This document shows, in pieces, positions 33,970-46,014 of a stretch of 64,000 nucleotides of DNA (positions within the stretch are counted from its first letter, which is position 1; each line of letters begins with the position of its first letter). Position numbers and translations under genes: made by a program. The notes beneath the pieces were generated by a model. It was not told the origin of the DNA. It did not search any database and saw only the letters and a list, made by a program, of their open reading frames with translations. This DNA is from Triops longicaudatus (lineage: Eukaryota > Arthropoda > Branchiopoda > Notostraca > Triopsidae). Location of the stretch: assembly GCA_022885665.1 (NCBI GenBank), contig JAGQDJ010000201.1, forward strand, positions 1 through 64,000. Reading direction: 5' to 3'.

Positions 33970-35963
33970 ATGGGTGCGACACAGAGTTTGTTGAGTCGTA
34001 CATTCACGAGACTCGGAGAAAGCATTAATCAGAATGTACAAGGATGGAAGAGGAAACGAACGCTGTCCTTTGCAGCGGATGACACTGACGATGAGATAAA
34101 TTCCTCCTTAGATCGAACATTACATACGCGGAGGAGGTATCGATCTCGGCTTTTCGGGTTAAGAATTAATATAGCAAATATATATGTAGGAAAAGGTTGA
34201 AGACAACTTCAGAGTACATTTATCGCGCGTTGTTCCAGGAAGGACAAAACAGCGATATTTCTGTGTTGGCCCTTGGTAAAGAGTGGAAGCTACATAAAAT
34301 ATACCTATGCCAGGTTCTGCTTTTCTACTGCGCCTTAATAATGCACTAATTACCATCTTGAATTCCAGAGTCCTTACTTCCAGAGTATGTTTTCGGGGGC
34401 ATGGAGGGAATCCCATGAGTCTCTGGTACATATCGAGATTTTGGATCCAAATATAAATTTGGATGGTAAAAGATTTAGTACATTATAGGACAACATTTTC
34501 GTGTAACATGTTTTTACGTATATGTTAGCGCTGACCGTTGTATTTGGATCTTTGTATTGCGACGAGCTAAGCGTTGAACCAGCGGAAGTTGTCTCTGTTT
34601 TAGCGACAGCGACGTTACTACAGCTGGACGGCGTTATTGAGCAATGCATTTCGATAATGGAAGAGACTGTCAATTTGCAGGTTCTTATTTGGTTGCATTA
34701 GAAATAACAAGATGGTTTCATCGATTTGCCTTAAGCAACAGACGGTGGTACGGTACTATGAAGCCGCTAGCCAGTACGGTGTTCGTAAGGTGAAAGAAGC
34801 GTGTTTCCAATGGTTGCTTATAAACTTGCTAAGTTATCTGCCGGAACTCCCCAGTCGCTTACGAGAGATTAACCCGGAGCTAATGGCCAATTTAGTCGCG
34901 TCTCTCGACCTCGTAGTCTTGCAGACCGAGTTTTCTCTCTACGTTCTCCTCAAACTCTGGGTTTTTCTGCGATTACACCCAGCTTTTCAAGGAAGCCCCC
35001 AGGAAGGTGTAGCTGCCGCGCACACTTACTTCCAGTCAAGATCTGGTAGAAGCATAATTCTAATAATGGAAGCTCTTCAAGCGCATAATGCGGCATGTTG
35101 TGCAGTTTCTGAACCGGATTTTATATTATCGACCGAGGGAGTTGAATATGAGCCCGTTTTCCGTCGAGTACGTCATGCGGCATTGTTATCACATCCATTG
35201 GACGTTGAAATGCTGCAAGCGGATCGTATCCTCCCCGCGAGTTTATTACTTCCTGTTTTCCACGGACAATGGTACAGCATGCTACGATGCGACCAAGGAT
35301 TAGACAAAGGGTAACACGTTCCTTCCGAGTATTTGGTGTGATATGAACTGAGAAATTTCTGTGCTATAGTCCCAATCAGCTCAGCGAAGCTGATTTTCAC
35401 AAGTACTGCACTCGCTTAGGTAGAATACTAAACTCTGAAGGCCAACATGTATGGCGTTGGACTGGTTACAATTTTGGGTTGGATTTGGTCATGACCCATA
35501 TCGGGTCGGTGATCAAAATGAAACGTAACCAACGTATGGATCATGAAGGCTTTTTAAGCGTGCACCATCGAAGGCATCTCATGTACAGGTATAGGTAATT
35601 CTCATATTCGATTTTCGTGTGCCTGGCGTGTCAACTGCTAACTTGTACAGATTGACAGTCGTAACTTTTGATGAGCAAAGGCAAATTCGTTACAGTCAAA
35701 CGACTGGCGTTCAGTCCATTACCCTTTGCAGAAACGAGGAGGTATAAATACTACTATCCCTTGGTGCAAGTTCTTGCCTCTAAAAAAATCTCTGTTAGGT
35801 CCGTGTCATGCAGCTCGGGAACGATGTTTCCTACCCTCTTCTTATCTCGGCCAATTTCCTGGTATTGACGCCGACCTTACCTATGGGGAATACGAGTGTT
35901 ACAGAATCATCGGCTGGTTTATTAGCCCCAGAAGACGGCGAGGTTTTACCAATGAGCCTGTGA
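33970..35963 (+). CDS. gcl: Germ cell-less (GMCL1) BTB protein
   Basis: BTB-domain substrate adaptor of CUL3 ubiquitin ligase at the nuclear envelope, required for primordial germ cell formation in Drosophila. Exons 33970-34136, 34190-34313, 34369-34465, 34529-34680, 34736-35310, 35370-35588, 35651-35741, 35799-35963; 529 residues, family length. The N-terminus MGATQSLLS could be myristoylated (Gly at position 2). A basic KRKR stretch follows, then the BTB domain ('FQEGQNSDISVLALGKEWKLHKIYL', 'SPYFQSMFSGAWRES'), the BACK-like helical region and a conserved C-terminal domain with 'DQGLDKGPNQLSEADF' and 'RWTGYNFGLDLV'. The divergent upstream neighbour is MPPE1. Confidence 0.95.
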
Positions 35964-36476
35964 GCTCCTTTGTCTATGCAACTGTGAAGTGAATACCTTA
36001 TACCAGAAGATCATTACTTACTAGTCTTTCATACTTTCTGCGATCTTGGAAAATAATAGAATTAACTTTTTTTTTGCAAAAAGTAATCTTTTGTATTTTC
36101 GTCACTACATAGGCAATGGCATACATGTTATCTACAAACTACAAAATCTTTTTTAAAACGCGAGTTTTTTCCTTCTGTTTAGTCCACTCCGTTCTCTTTT
36201 TTTTTTACTCTCTAGGATGAAAACGATGAAAACACTTGAACGCAACCATGCAATGAAACCAGGTGAGCAATGGAATTTTTCTCTTTTTCGTGGCAATAGT
36301 ATGAAAAAAGCAGCGAGACATGGGTGGGGATGCACCTTGACAACATTTTTCTGTCAAGGAAACAAAACAAGATGGAATTTATTTTTGAATTTTTGTCGGT
36401 TGTTATCTGCCTCACATGAAAAAACCGTCCTGATGCAGGAACACGCGACAGCTGAAGGCAGAGATACAAGGGTCAA
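35964..36476. other. Convergent 3' region, germ cell-less / H2A.Z
   Basis: 513 bases between stop codons. TTTATT at 36378-36383 reads as AATAAA on the minus strand about 95 bases after the H2A.Z stop. No clear plus-strand AATAAA for germ cell-less. No coding content seen. Confidence 0.5.
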
Positions 36477-37297
36477 TTATACAGGCTTAGGGTTGGGTCC
36501 TCCTTTCTTGCCAATCAAGGATTTGTGAATGTGTGGAATAACACCACCGCCAGCAATAGTGGCTTTAATGAGGCTGTCGAGTTCTTCATCACCGCGGATG
36601 GCTAGTTGTAGATGGCGAGGTGTAATACGTTTCACTTTAAGATCCTTGGAAGCGTTTCCCGCCAATTCCAGGACCTACGAGTGGAAAGACAAACAATTCA
36701 TTATTATGACAATCGATGAATGACCTTGGGTGGGTGGGGAAAGATGCAACTAAATTTGGCGGGAAAGAGGCTTTACAAAAGAAATATGCCACAAAATCTT
36801 AGAAAAACGCGCAAATTTCACACACATGATTTACTTAATAAGTTCATCACTTTCCACTAACCTCAGCAGTAAGATATTCCAAAATAGCCGCGCTGTAAAC
36901 CGCAGCCGTCGCTCCAACTCTGCCATGGCTAGTTGTTCGATTCTTTAAATGCCGATGAATACGGCCAACCGGGAACTGAAATGGAGAGAAATGATAAATG
37001 AAAGTTTCTCACTAAATAGATAATTTCTTTAAAAAATATTCGAAGCTCAGTTAGATAAAATTTAATACCTGGAGCCCAGCCCTAGCTGATCGCGATACAG
37101 CTTTGGCTTTCGCTTTGCCCGAATCCTTCCCAGCTTTTCCACCAGCCTACACAAAAACCAGAAAAAATACCACTTAGAAAAGAGATATTTTCACGAAACT
37201 CGGCCAGCCCACAGAAGAAAGAAATCCACATCCATTAACGATAAAATTAGGCTTCGATGGTCAAAATAACATAAAGAAATTAACGGATACACACCAT
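36477..37297 (-). CDS. H2A.Z: Histone variant H2A.Z
   Basis: Replication-independent H2A variant placed at promoters and regulatory chromatin. Exons 37297-37295 (only the ATG), 37146-37069, 36975-36862, 36674-36477; 130 residues. It begins MAGGKAGKDSGKAKAKAVSR, and the core has 'SARAGLQFPVGRIHRHLK', 'AAVYSAAILEYLTAEVLELAGNA' and 'HLQLAIRGDEELDSLIKATIAGGGVIPHIHKSL', diagnostic of H2A.Z rather than canonical H2A. The tail GKKGGPNPKPV is short and has no SQ phosphorylation motif. The mRNA is intron-containing, and a polyadenylation signal rather than a histone stem-loop follows. It is head-to-head with squid. Confidence 0.97.
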
Positions 37298-37788
37298 TTT
37301 TCACCGGATCCAAAGAAGCTAACAAACAGGAAAGCAAAGCCGTTGGACGCTCCGCCTGCGCAGACGTGGCGTCGTCACCAGACACGTGACCAAGACAGCC
37401 AATGGGAAATGCCTATTCAAATTCTAGCGCCAAGACAAATCAAACAATGGCTTAACCGCAAAATCCGCTCTTTCAGATTCCACCCGAAAAACCTCTGCCT
37501 CCTTCATATAAACTTTATTATGATAGAAAACGCATATATTAATAATTTATACTAGAAAACCCCCGAAATATATTAGAACACGGAAATTTTCTCACTAGGT
37601 TAGGCTCGCTATATGTAGTATAACGAGTCTAGGGGAGACGCCAAGCTCCTCAGCGACACCAAGCGTTTCCGGATGTCGCTTCCCTTCATTACGGTCACTA
37701 AAGCGTGTAGTCGTTGGCGGAGTGAGACATAGAATTTTAAAGCCAGAAGTTATTTAATTTTTATATTAAAACTTTATTCGACTACATT
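37298..37788. promoter_or_regulatory. Divergent promoter region H2A.Z / squid
   Basis: 491 bases between start codons. It is CG-richer near H2A.Z, with a CCAAT box at 37399-37403 (AGCCAATGGG) suited to a histone or housekeeping promoter. No open frame of interest. Confidence 0.5.
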
Positions 37789-40700
37789 ATGGCCGAACAA
37801 GATTACAGTGACGATATGACACATGGTGGTTTCGGCCAAGAACAAGAAGATAGCCAAGGCTACGACGAAAGCCAGCGAAACGACGAAGCCATGGACGATG
37901 GAACCAATGGCGGATCTTACCAATCTTTTCCTCAGAACCAGCAAAACCGTCAACAAGGCACCGGCAACAGCAGTGCCAACATTCCTGGTAAAGATGAAGA
38001 CAGGTAAGTCATTTTGTTTTATTCCGTAAATAACTGGAAAATTTCGGAGAGAAGGGGGAGTGTAGCGGCGTGGGCCGCCATTTGCAAAGCCGGTTTCTCT
38101 TAACTTATGCCGCAAAATGGCGCCCAAGCCATGCGGTATCCCCCTCCCCACTTTTGCGAAGACAAAAGTCTTAGCTTTGAAGTAATTTTGTAGCCAAAAG
38201 AGAGCCACTATGATTAATTTGCCGTTTTACTCCCCTACTTGCCCCAGTCATTAATCTCATGCAAAGCGTCATATTTTTGTAAAATCAAATAAACGTTTCG
38301 TTTTCGTCTCATTGGTCTCAATTTTTATGAAATAAATGGTCAACTTTGTATCTGATTGTTGTGCCGAAACTTTTGTACAAAGACAAGATAATTAAACGAC
38401 TAGTGTATTTTTTGCTTTCGAATGTACGTGCTATCAAAGAGCAGTTTCATGATAAAAATCAATATCATGTGCCTTAAAAACTTTATTGTGGAAAACCGTG
38501 TGGATAATAAAAAGAAAGCAATTACCATAAAACTCACGTATATGCAGCTCAGCGTGGAGTTGAAGCGGGAGCCCGCCAAATTTTACGGCCACCTTGGAAG
38601 AAGAGCTGAAGAATTTTAGCCTGGAGTTAAAGCGCCATTTTGGCTTGCGTTGGACCAGCCGTGCCTACAGCCGCAGCATCTTGAGCGACAGATGGTATTT
38701 ATGGCCTATACCCATATAGCCTACCGTTGCTCAACCGTTCAAAAGAAACGCACACAGGCGAACTGGCTCAAAGAGAGACTTAGCTCTTTTTCTCTTACTC
38801 GAAAGTAGAGCCTTCAGCCATTTGCCAAATGCTCAAGACCGTCGAATGAAAAAGAATCATAAATCATTTCCGTCTAGTGAAAAAGAAAACCTTTTTGACC
38901 TCCAAGATTCAAAATCCTTTGGTTCCTAAAAACTTTGCAATTTTAGTGTATGTGCGTCGTCAAGCGTTTGCGGATCTTTATTGCCCAATTGGAAATCATT
39001 CAACTTTGATTTTTTTATGACTAATGGTCTTTGCATATATTTTCACAAAGAAAAAGGCTCATTCATGGTTCCATGTAACGTTTTGTAGCTTGGAGTGATT
39101 GCTCTCCGCCAGCCAGAATCGATTTTTACCATGTTCTTCCTAATTATGTTCATATTTGTGCTCTTACAGGATTTAGATTAAACTAACTGGTAAAGGTTTT
39201 TGGGCTTCGTTAGATTGTTTCTGAATGCCAGTTTTAATTTAGTTCAGGCTCAGAATGTTTTTGTTAACTTTCCCTACGTCACTTGCACCAAACTTTATCT
39301 TATAATTTGTTAGTGGTGTGGTTTGGCTTATGCAGTTTTTTCTATTTTTTTAGGAAACTTTTCGTTGGTGCCCTGAGCTGGGAAACCACTGACAGTGAGT
39401 ACTTCCTTGTTTTGTAAAGGGATTTTTATTAATCCTCGCTTTGCTTATTGCAGAGGATCTTCGCGACTATTTCGGCAAATATGGTGAAATTGAAAGCGTT
39501 AATGTCAAGACCGACTCACTGACTGGTCGTTCCCGAGGCTTTGCCTTCATCGTGTTCAAAGAATCCGAGGCTATTGATAAGGTACTAAATTTAAAAATTG
39601 CCAAGTATTGATGAATATTAAAGGATTTCTTATTGTTATTATTTAGATTTTAGCCGCGGGTGATCACCACATTAACAACAAGAAGGTGGACCCCAAGAAA
39701 GCCAAAGCCAGGCACGGCAAGATTTTCGTCGGTGGTCTGCCTCCTGATGCTACTGACGATGAAATTCGCGACTTCTTCGCCAAATTTGGTTCGGTAAGCA
39801 CACTTCTCTTTGAATTATCTTTCTATTCGGTTTTTCATGATGTTTCAGTTCTGCTACTGACGTTTAGCGACGACAACTACCCCACTGATTATTTTTTTTC
39901 TGCATGTTGGTCCGGAAATAAATTATTTAGTGGTCATAGTAAGGGCATATTCTAAAAATGTTCTTCTCTCCTTCAGATTGTGGAAGTTGAAATGCCCTTT
40001 GACAAGATGCGAGGGCAGCGCAAAGGCTTCTGCTTTATCACGTACGACAATGACCAAGTTGTACAAGAACTTCTCAAGACTCCTAAACAAACCATTAAAG
40101 GCAAGGATGTTGATGTGAAGAAAGCCACGCCTAGGACAGATGCCCCGATGGGAATGGGCGGTATGCCCATGGGTATGCGCGGAAGGGGTGGTCCTATGGG
40201 TATGCGTGGTGCTCCACGCGGAAGGGGTGGTCCCCCCACTGGAGGTAAATACTGTGTATTACTGGAAAATCTTTTTCATGATGTTATTCAGTTCTGCTAC
40301 TGACGTTTGGCGATGACAACTACCTCCTGATTTTTCTTAAAATAGCATCTTTTGCATTTAGCAAAGTGAGAATTGGACACTAAATGTGTGTTTGATAGGT
40401 TGGGGTGGTCCTGGAGGTTACCCTCCCGCCCATGGCGGTTATTATGGGGGTTATAATCAAGGTTATGGAGGCTACGGTGGAGGTAAGTAAGGTTTTGTGT
40501 TGGAGGATGGGAGGAGTGTATTATATTCTGGTGCCTCTACGCTGGAACCGTCGAGGTTGAACGTTATATTTTTTTAAAACTGTATAGCTATCATCCAGTG
40601 TAGTTTGATGCATTGATTTATTGGACGGTTTCAGCGGGAGACCATATATAATACACGAGTTTAAGCCAGAAGTCTGACGTGATTTTTTTTATTTATCTTC

Positions 40701-40920
40701 TTTTTTCCCGAAGGTTATGATTACTACGGAAACCCTGGGGGTTATGCGGGATCTTACACCGGTTGGTACGACGGTAAGGTTTTATTAGAAGAGTTCAGTT
40801 AGCATTTTGCAATTTATTGCTCTTGCAGGTAGCAACCAACCAGGCTACAACAGCGCGGGGGGCTATAGTGGTGGCAAAACAAGAGGCGGAAGAGGAGCAC
40901 CCCGACATCAACCTTACTAA
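37789..40920 (+). CDS. sqd: hnRNP A/B-type RNA-binding protein squid
   Basis: Two-RRM hnRNP acting in pre-mRNA splicing and mRNA localisation. Exons 37789-38003, 39354-39394, 39454-39581, 39647-39793, 39977-40244, 40399-40482, 40714-40773, 40829-40920; 344 residues. A Gln/Asp-rich N-terminus (about 70 residues) precedes RRM1 with RNP motifs KLFVGALSW and 'RGFAFIVF', and RRM2 with KIFVGGLPP and 'KGFCFITY'. The tail is rich in Gly, Met, Arg and Tyr (repeated GMPMGMRG and GGYGG units). The C-terminal Gly-rich exons are small and could be alternatively spliced, as in fly squid. Introns 39794-39976 and 40245-40398 contain snoRNA-like sequences. AATAAA lies at 41051-41056. Confidence 0.96.
38004..39353 (+). 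other. First intron of squid (1350 bp)
   Basis: By far the longest intron of this gene. Donor CAG|GTAAGT; acceptor TTTTTTTAG. No coding or RNA gene recognised inside. Long first introns often carry regulatory elements. Confidence 0.6.
39830..39893 (+). ncRNA. Candidate C/D-box snoRNA, copy 1 (intron of squid)
   Basis: Within intron 39794-39976. Box C ATGATGT (39837-39843), D' CTGA (39857-39860), C' GCGACGA (39867-39873), D CTGA (39885-39888): correct order and spacing for a small C/D snoRNA. The ten bases CAGTTCTGCT ending one base before D' are complementary to AGCAGAACTG, present in a conserved large-subunit rRNA segment (GGTAAGCAGAACTGG) as I recall it. Box C and C' each depart slightly from RUGAUGA, and no convincing terminal stem is visible. 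Support comes mainly from the near-identical copy in another intron. Confidence 0.55.
40271..40336 (+). ncRNA. Candidate C/D-box snoRNA, copy 2 (intron of squid)
   Basis: Within intron 40245-40398. Box C ATGATGT (40278-40284), D' CTGA (40300-40303), C' GCGATGA (40310-40316, closer to consensus than copy 1), D CTGA (40327-40330). It has the same D' guide CAGTTCTGCT as copy 1. About 50 of 55 positions match copy 1, with a 2-base insertion before the guide, while the surrounding intron sequence is unrelated. Confidence 0.55.
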
Positions 40921-41050
40921 GTGTGGTGGGTTTTGTTTGTAATTGTCGTTGTTGGTGAACGAATGATAAAAGAATAAGTAACATCCCATATGAACATCAT
41001 CCTTGTGTATCATTTTTGAGTAATCTAGACATTTTGTGACATGCCGCAAG

Positions 41051-41056
41051 AATAAA
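41051..41056 (+). terminator. Polyadenylation signal of squid
   Basis: AATAAA about 130 bases after the squid stop codon, followed by a T-rich stretch. Confidence 0.55.
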
Positions 41057-43298
41057 AGATGAATTTTTCGTTAAACGTTTTCTGTTCTTCATTTGTGTTG
41101 AATACAAAAGTTACTCGTTACATAAGATACTTTCTTTTTGCATAGTAACGTCGCACTTCTTATCAAGGAGTGTAATTTAGAAGCCAGGGAATGCCGGACA
41201 AAATTGCAAGGTGGCTCGTATGTTGTCCGATTGCACGTAGAAACGTTTGGTTGGCTTGCTCAGAAAAGGGTTATGTAGCGATATGGTCGTCTTAACTTTG
41301 GCATAGTGTGTTGACAGATGTTCTCACTTCCTATAAGTGCATATGCATTCGGAGTAAGTTAAGTTGGCCCAGGCTCGAGTAACAACAGATCGCCCCGGCT
41401 GGCACGCGCCACATGGGGGACATGGCAGTTTGGAGCTTCATGGCGGCTAGATCCAGCTGACGTGACAACAACATGAACTCGTGCAGCGGCAACCAACCTT
41501 TTCCGATCCATTGGGGAAGTCATTTCCTGTTGGAAGCGATGCTGTAAGTGCTCTATTTTTTCTATACGAGTTTTGTATGTGGTCCAGCGAACTTACCAAC
41601 ATCTTGTACCAAGCACTGTTTCCGTGTTGAGTTCTTTATCGAGTCTCTTGTAAGCTGGCTGCGACGGAAAGGGAAGACGAAACCGGTCAAGGCGCTGAAA
41701 CCAGGAATTAACCCGCTTTGACAGACTTGTTTGCTTGCCAGCTTGAGGTCAGATATGAGGAACGTGACTCAGGTCAACCTATATTAAGCCACGGTTAAAC
41801 ACTTGGCATCCATATGGTGTGAAACTGATGTCATTTAGCGACATTTGAAACCCTGACCGAGGTGTATCCGTGGTCAGTCGCTGGTGTCAAGAGTTGACCT
41901 AAGGTTTTCGAGGAATCAAGCTAGCGGTATGTTTCAGCCTGGTTCGCCGTTCTCAATTAACACCAGCGGTTGGCGTTTTGTTCGACAAGGTACGAAAAAA
42001 TCGGACTTTCTTAGGAGGTACAGTAAAGCTCAGGAGGAAAGGTAGTAACGATGCTTGGTTGATCGCACTATTGCACAATGTTCTCTGTAAATACCCGGGT
42101 CTTCATTAAAAGTAAAGCAAGCGTTAAACGGCCACGATCGGCACTTGTCTGGTCCTTGTTCGACAAGAATAGTTCTTCCGTGCCACTGATTTTTGCAAAG
42201 CAACTCAATTGCACGCTCGGTGATTGGCACGTGCGAAGCAATCCAAGGGCCAAGGCACAGCTGTGTGGCATAATCTGTTCATGCGTATAGCTTGACTCGC
42301 TTTCCGAAAAAATATTATTGGAATAAAAAAGAGCATTGGAATGCTTTAAGACCGTGAAAACTTTTTTTTTTTTTTGCCTCAAGGAGGTGGTGGAATTACT
42401 GTGGTGGGTTCTAACTAAGGTCTGTCGTAAGCCCAGACGTGCCTCAGTGACGCTCATTTAATTCCTACTATCGCATCGTCAAGTATCCTTAAACGCTAGG
42501 ATCACGATTATTTCAAAAAGTGGGGGGAAAATAATTGCTTATTGAGATTGTTGAGCAAAAAGTTATCAAGAACAATAAGAAAACCATCGGATTCAGGTTC
42601 CTGCTTCTGTGCTACGGTCTCATTTCACGACTCGTTGACAAACGGTTAGACTTGAAAGGACGTTGTTTTGTTTCCATCTCGTTTCCAGGTTCCAGGAAGG
42701 AAGAAAGGGTTATAAGCTGAATTATGAAAAAGATTCACTTTGGGTTGAGGACACCACGCGTGTCCTGTACTACTATGTACTGACCTGCGTCTACGTAGGT
42801 ATGTTTCTTTCCAAATATGCTTTCACCGGGGAAGTGAAAGAGTAGTTCCGGTCGGAAATGAGTAACCTCAACTTCGTTTTGGTGACGTCAGAAGGAAATG
42901 GAGCAAAAACAATCCAAAAAGCACACGACGGTGGCCTTCTTTTGTACGTGTGTATCGTATTCCAAGAATGTGTAATTATGTAAGGCTTTCCTTGTGCTGC
43001 ATTTTTGAGCGAAAGTCAAAGAGCGTCGTAATCGAAAGTAAATTTTAATATGGGACTGGCTTTTTTGTGTGGAGGTGGATTCCTTCTTGCTTTTGGGGAC
43101 CTGTGACGCACATGTTAAGGGGTCGAAATGGTAAAAACTGTGTCTGTTTGGTGTTTGCCATGTTCTCGGTCCCTGTTGGTTCCCAATCAAGCCGGAAAGC
43201 TGGTGTACGGCCGTCCGCTGCGACTTGTCATGGAATCGAGGCAGAGAAGCACCTGGCACCTGCCATGATGATGATGACCCTCGGCTATCCTGGTCAAT

Positions 43299-43584
43299 AA
43301 TCGTCCACGTGGAACGAACCGGCCAAGCAGTATGACAGACAAAACCACGTTCCAGAATCCCTGACTTGAAACCTGGAAGCGGACGACTATTTCCGACCTA
43401 GGCAAAAAACAATGCGATAAACGCCAAACACCTCCCCTCTGCTTGGTTATTGCATTCCTGATCTGAGCAAAGTTAGTACCTCTGCCAGCTTTCACCAACA
43501 AGGGTGAAGAAAAAGAAAAATCCTATGAGTCAGTCGCTTTTTGCAAAACCTTTGGGCTCTTAGCAGACAATCGTCCACGTGGAT
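43299..43584. promoter_or_regulatory. Two identical CACGTG-box 15-mers
   Basis: AATCGTCCACGTGGA occurs near 43299-43313 and 43569-43583. Its core CCACGTGG is a palindromic E-box bound by bHLH factors. A 15-base repeat can occur by chance in 64 kb, so function is unproven. Confidence 0.3.
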
Positions 43585-45968
43585 GATCTGGGATTAAGTT
43601 TATTGCCCTCCAGTCTTTTTATGAAGTTACTAAGCTTGTGTTACAACATATCATAAAATATTTACCAATTCGGACACTGACTATTAGCACACGAACGGAC
43701 CACCCAATGCAACCACGAGGCATTATTATAGCAAGCTGCTTGGGAGGTAATCACTGCCCCCAGAATGTACGCAGCATCTCCTTAAACGGGCAAAGATATA
43801 GCTGCAATATGGGTTCCCGCATGATGAAATCTGAAGGGAATGAAAAGAAATCACCTTCCCCCCATATCCCGTGTTCCCGCACATTAATTTCGTCGCTGCG
43901 CAGTAATAACGTGTAGAGCTAACATACGCCGTTAAAGATAAAGAGACCCTATAAAGCAGTTGCGTGACACATTTCAGAAGTCAGCCGCTTTTTTTGCCCC
44001 GCAATACAACAAACGGCTCCTTTCCAACGCAAACACGTTCAACTTGCATGGGTCATTCAGGGTCATGTGTTGCCACCCCTTTTCTAAACGAATTTGCGCC
44101 ACGTGTGTGGGCTCAAGTTGAGATCTGTAAAAACGATTACGCCACATAGATTTCTTCAAGACTTTGTAACCGTAGAGCCTGCTAAATATTACGTGAAAGA
44201 TCACGTAACATGAAGGCAGCCTATGTCGTGATCCCCGTCTTCTTACATTGTAATCACACCTTGTGCCTCTGTTTCTAAATTTAGCATCTAAGACACTACC
44301 TGGCCGAGGTAGCGCATAAGAGTATGAACTATCAAAACAGCAGGAGGCCAGTAGACGGCAAATAAATGAAAAACTCACTATCATTTTCGCCTCTACATTT
44401 TTCTTTTTTTTTTTTCTTTTTTGGTGGCGTATAAAATACGCGTAATTTTTTTTTCTCTTGTTGGAAGCTTAATCGCAAGGCGTGACCAAAAGGAAATGAG
44501 TAGTAAAACCTTTCGTTTGGCTAGAAAAGTAAAGACTTTAATAGCTCTAAATTTGTATTGATCTAAGAAAGGGGGCTCTGTAATTTCAGAAGGTACAGGT
44601 CCGCTTTGGCTGGCAACCCCCCTTATATTCCATCTCTCCCATTTTCTGCGGGTCCAGATCTACCGCACCGCGAAAGATCACATCCTTCAGCTTTATCATG
44701 TTAAAACCCTTTAAGTAGATCTCTCCTCGCCATATCTACAGCATTGTACTTAGCATCTTTGCTTTGGGAGACGCAGGAGTGCAGACGTTGAAAAGTGGAT
44801 AAGCCACAAGCATAATAGCTACGGCAGCCCGAGCCGTTGTAAAACTAGCTAACTGGGGCAGCTGCTCATAATATGTCTAACCCCTTCTTCAACAAGGATT
44901 GCTAGAACCCTTGACGGCGGAGTATACGGGAGCTGAGAAGCAGCAGGGCTGAGAGGGTGGAAAACCGAGCAAGGTGTGAAGGTGCAGGTCAGAGTTCAAA
45001 GTCAGCACAATGTTAATACCCCAGCAATGGCACGACGACTGAAGGGGCAGCCAAGCAAGCAGATGGCTGACTGGTCGCTTGATGAGCCGTGAATTGGAGC
45101 GCCGTCGTGACCATCGAATGTCATGTCCTCATAAGCCGCCATTTAACCATTTTTTTCACTGAGTGGAGGGTAGCTAAACGCTCGCAAGACTATTACTGGT
45201 GGTCCCCTTTGATACCACCCTGGTCAACTGTTTGATTATGGGGTTTTAATAGGTCTCAGAAGTTTTTTTCAGGCTTTATTATTTTTCTACTGAGTTGGGC
45301 TCGAGCAAAAGCCAGGCAGTAAAAAACTGTCTAAAGACAAAAAGGGTGCACGGACTCATTCCGGAGCATTGATAATGGTGTTTTACGATGGGTAATGAGC
45401 ACCAGGTGCTTCGGTAGCTAGTGATCTAAAACTAATAGCTCACACGCGAAATAAAGCAAACATACGAAACTCATGTATATTTACAGGTAAACTGTGTAAC
45501 GAACTTGCCTGTAAGAATGAGTATGAAAGAAAATTCAAAAAAGATTGACTGAAATCAAAATTGGTCGAGAGTATGGTGGCTTTTTTGTGCCTGGGCCTTG
45601 TTGTGTGTAATTAGTAATGGAAATAGAGTTCGTGCGTAATCTGTAACGTCAACAGTTAGGTTTTATTTGGCATACAAAGTATGTTTTAAGTTAAGAGGTC
45701 CGGGTTGGACCAACAGCCAACGGCGGACTTGAGGTTGCACGAATGATAAGCTAAGCCAGTCGAGAGCAATTAGACAAGTCCCCATAAAGTTACCTGCTTC
45801 TTTTCTTTTGTCTTACCTTTCCAGATTGAATTGAGAAAGGATTCAAACATGGCGGTAAGCAGCTTCTTCCCGAGTTGAGACCTCCCCGGGAGTCGTAAAA
45901 CAAGAGTTTTTCAGGTGGAGGAACGCACAAAGCAAGCTGGGAAGGAAATTCCCCTGATAAGCCCTTAA

Positions 45969-46014
45969 CAAAAAAAAAAAAAAAAAAAAAAAGAAAAAAA
46001 AAGAAAAAAAAAAC
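45969..46014 (+). repeat. Poly-A tract
   Basis: A run of more than 40 A interrupted by two or three G. It could be the tail of an old retroposed sequence, but no flanking duplication or recognisable body was found. Confidence 0.7.

Noticed and set aside
45969..46014. Retroposon insertion at the poly-A tract
   Set aside because: No flanking target duplication or recognisable SINE/LINE body upstream, so only the tract is reported.
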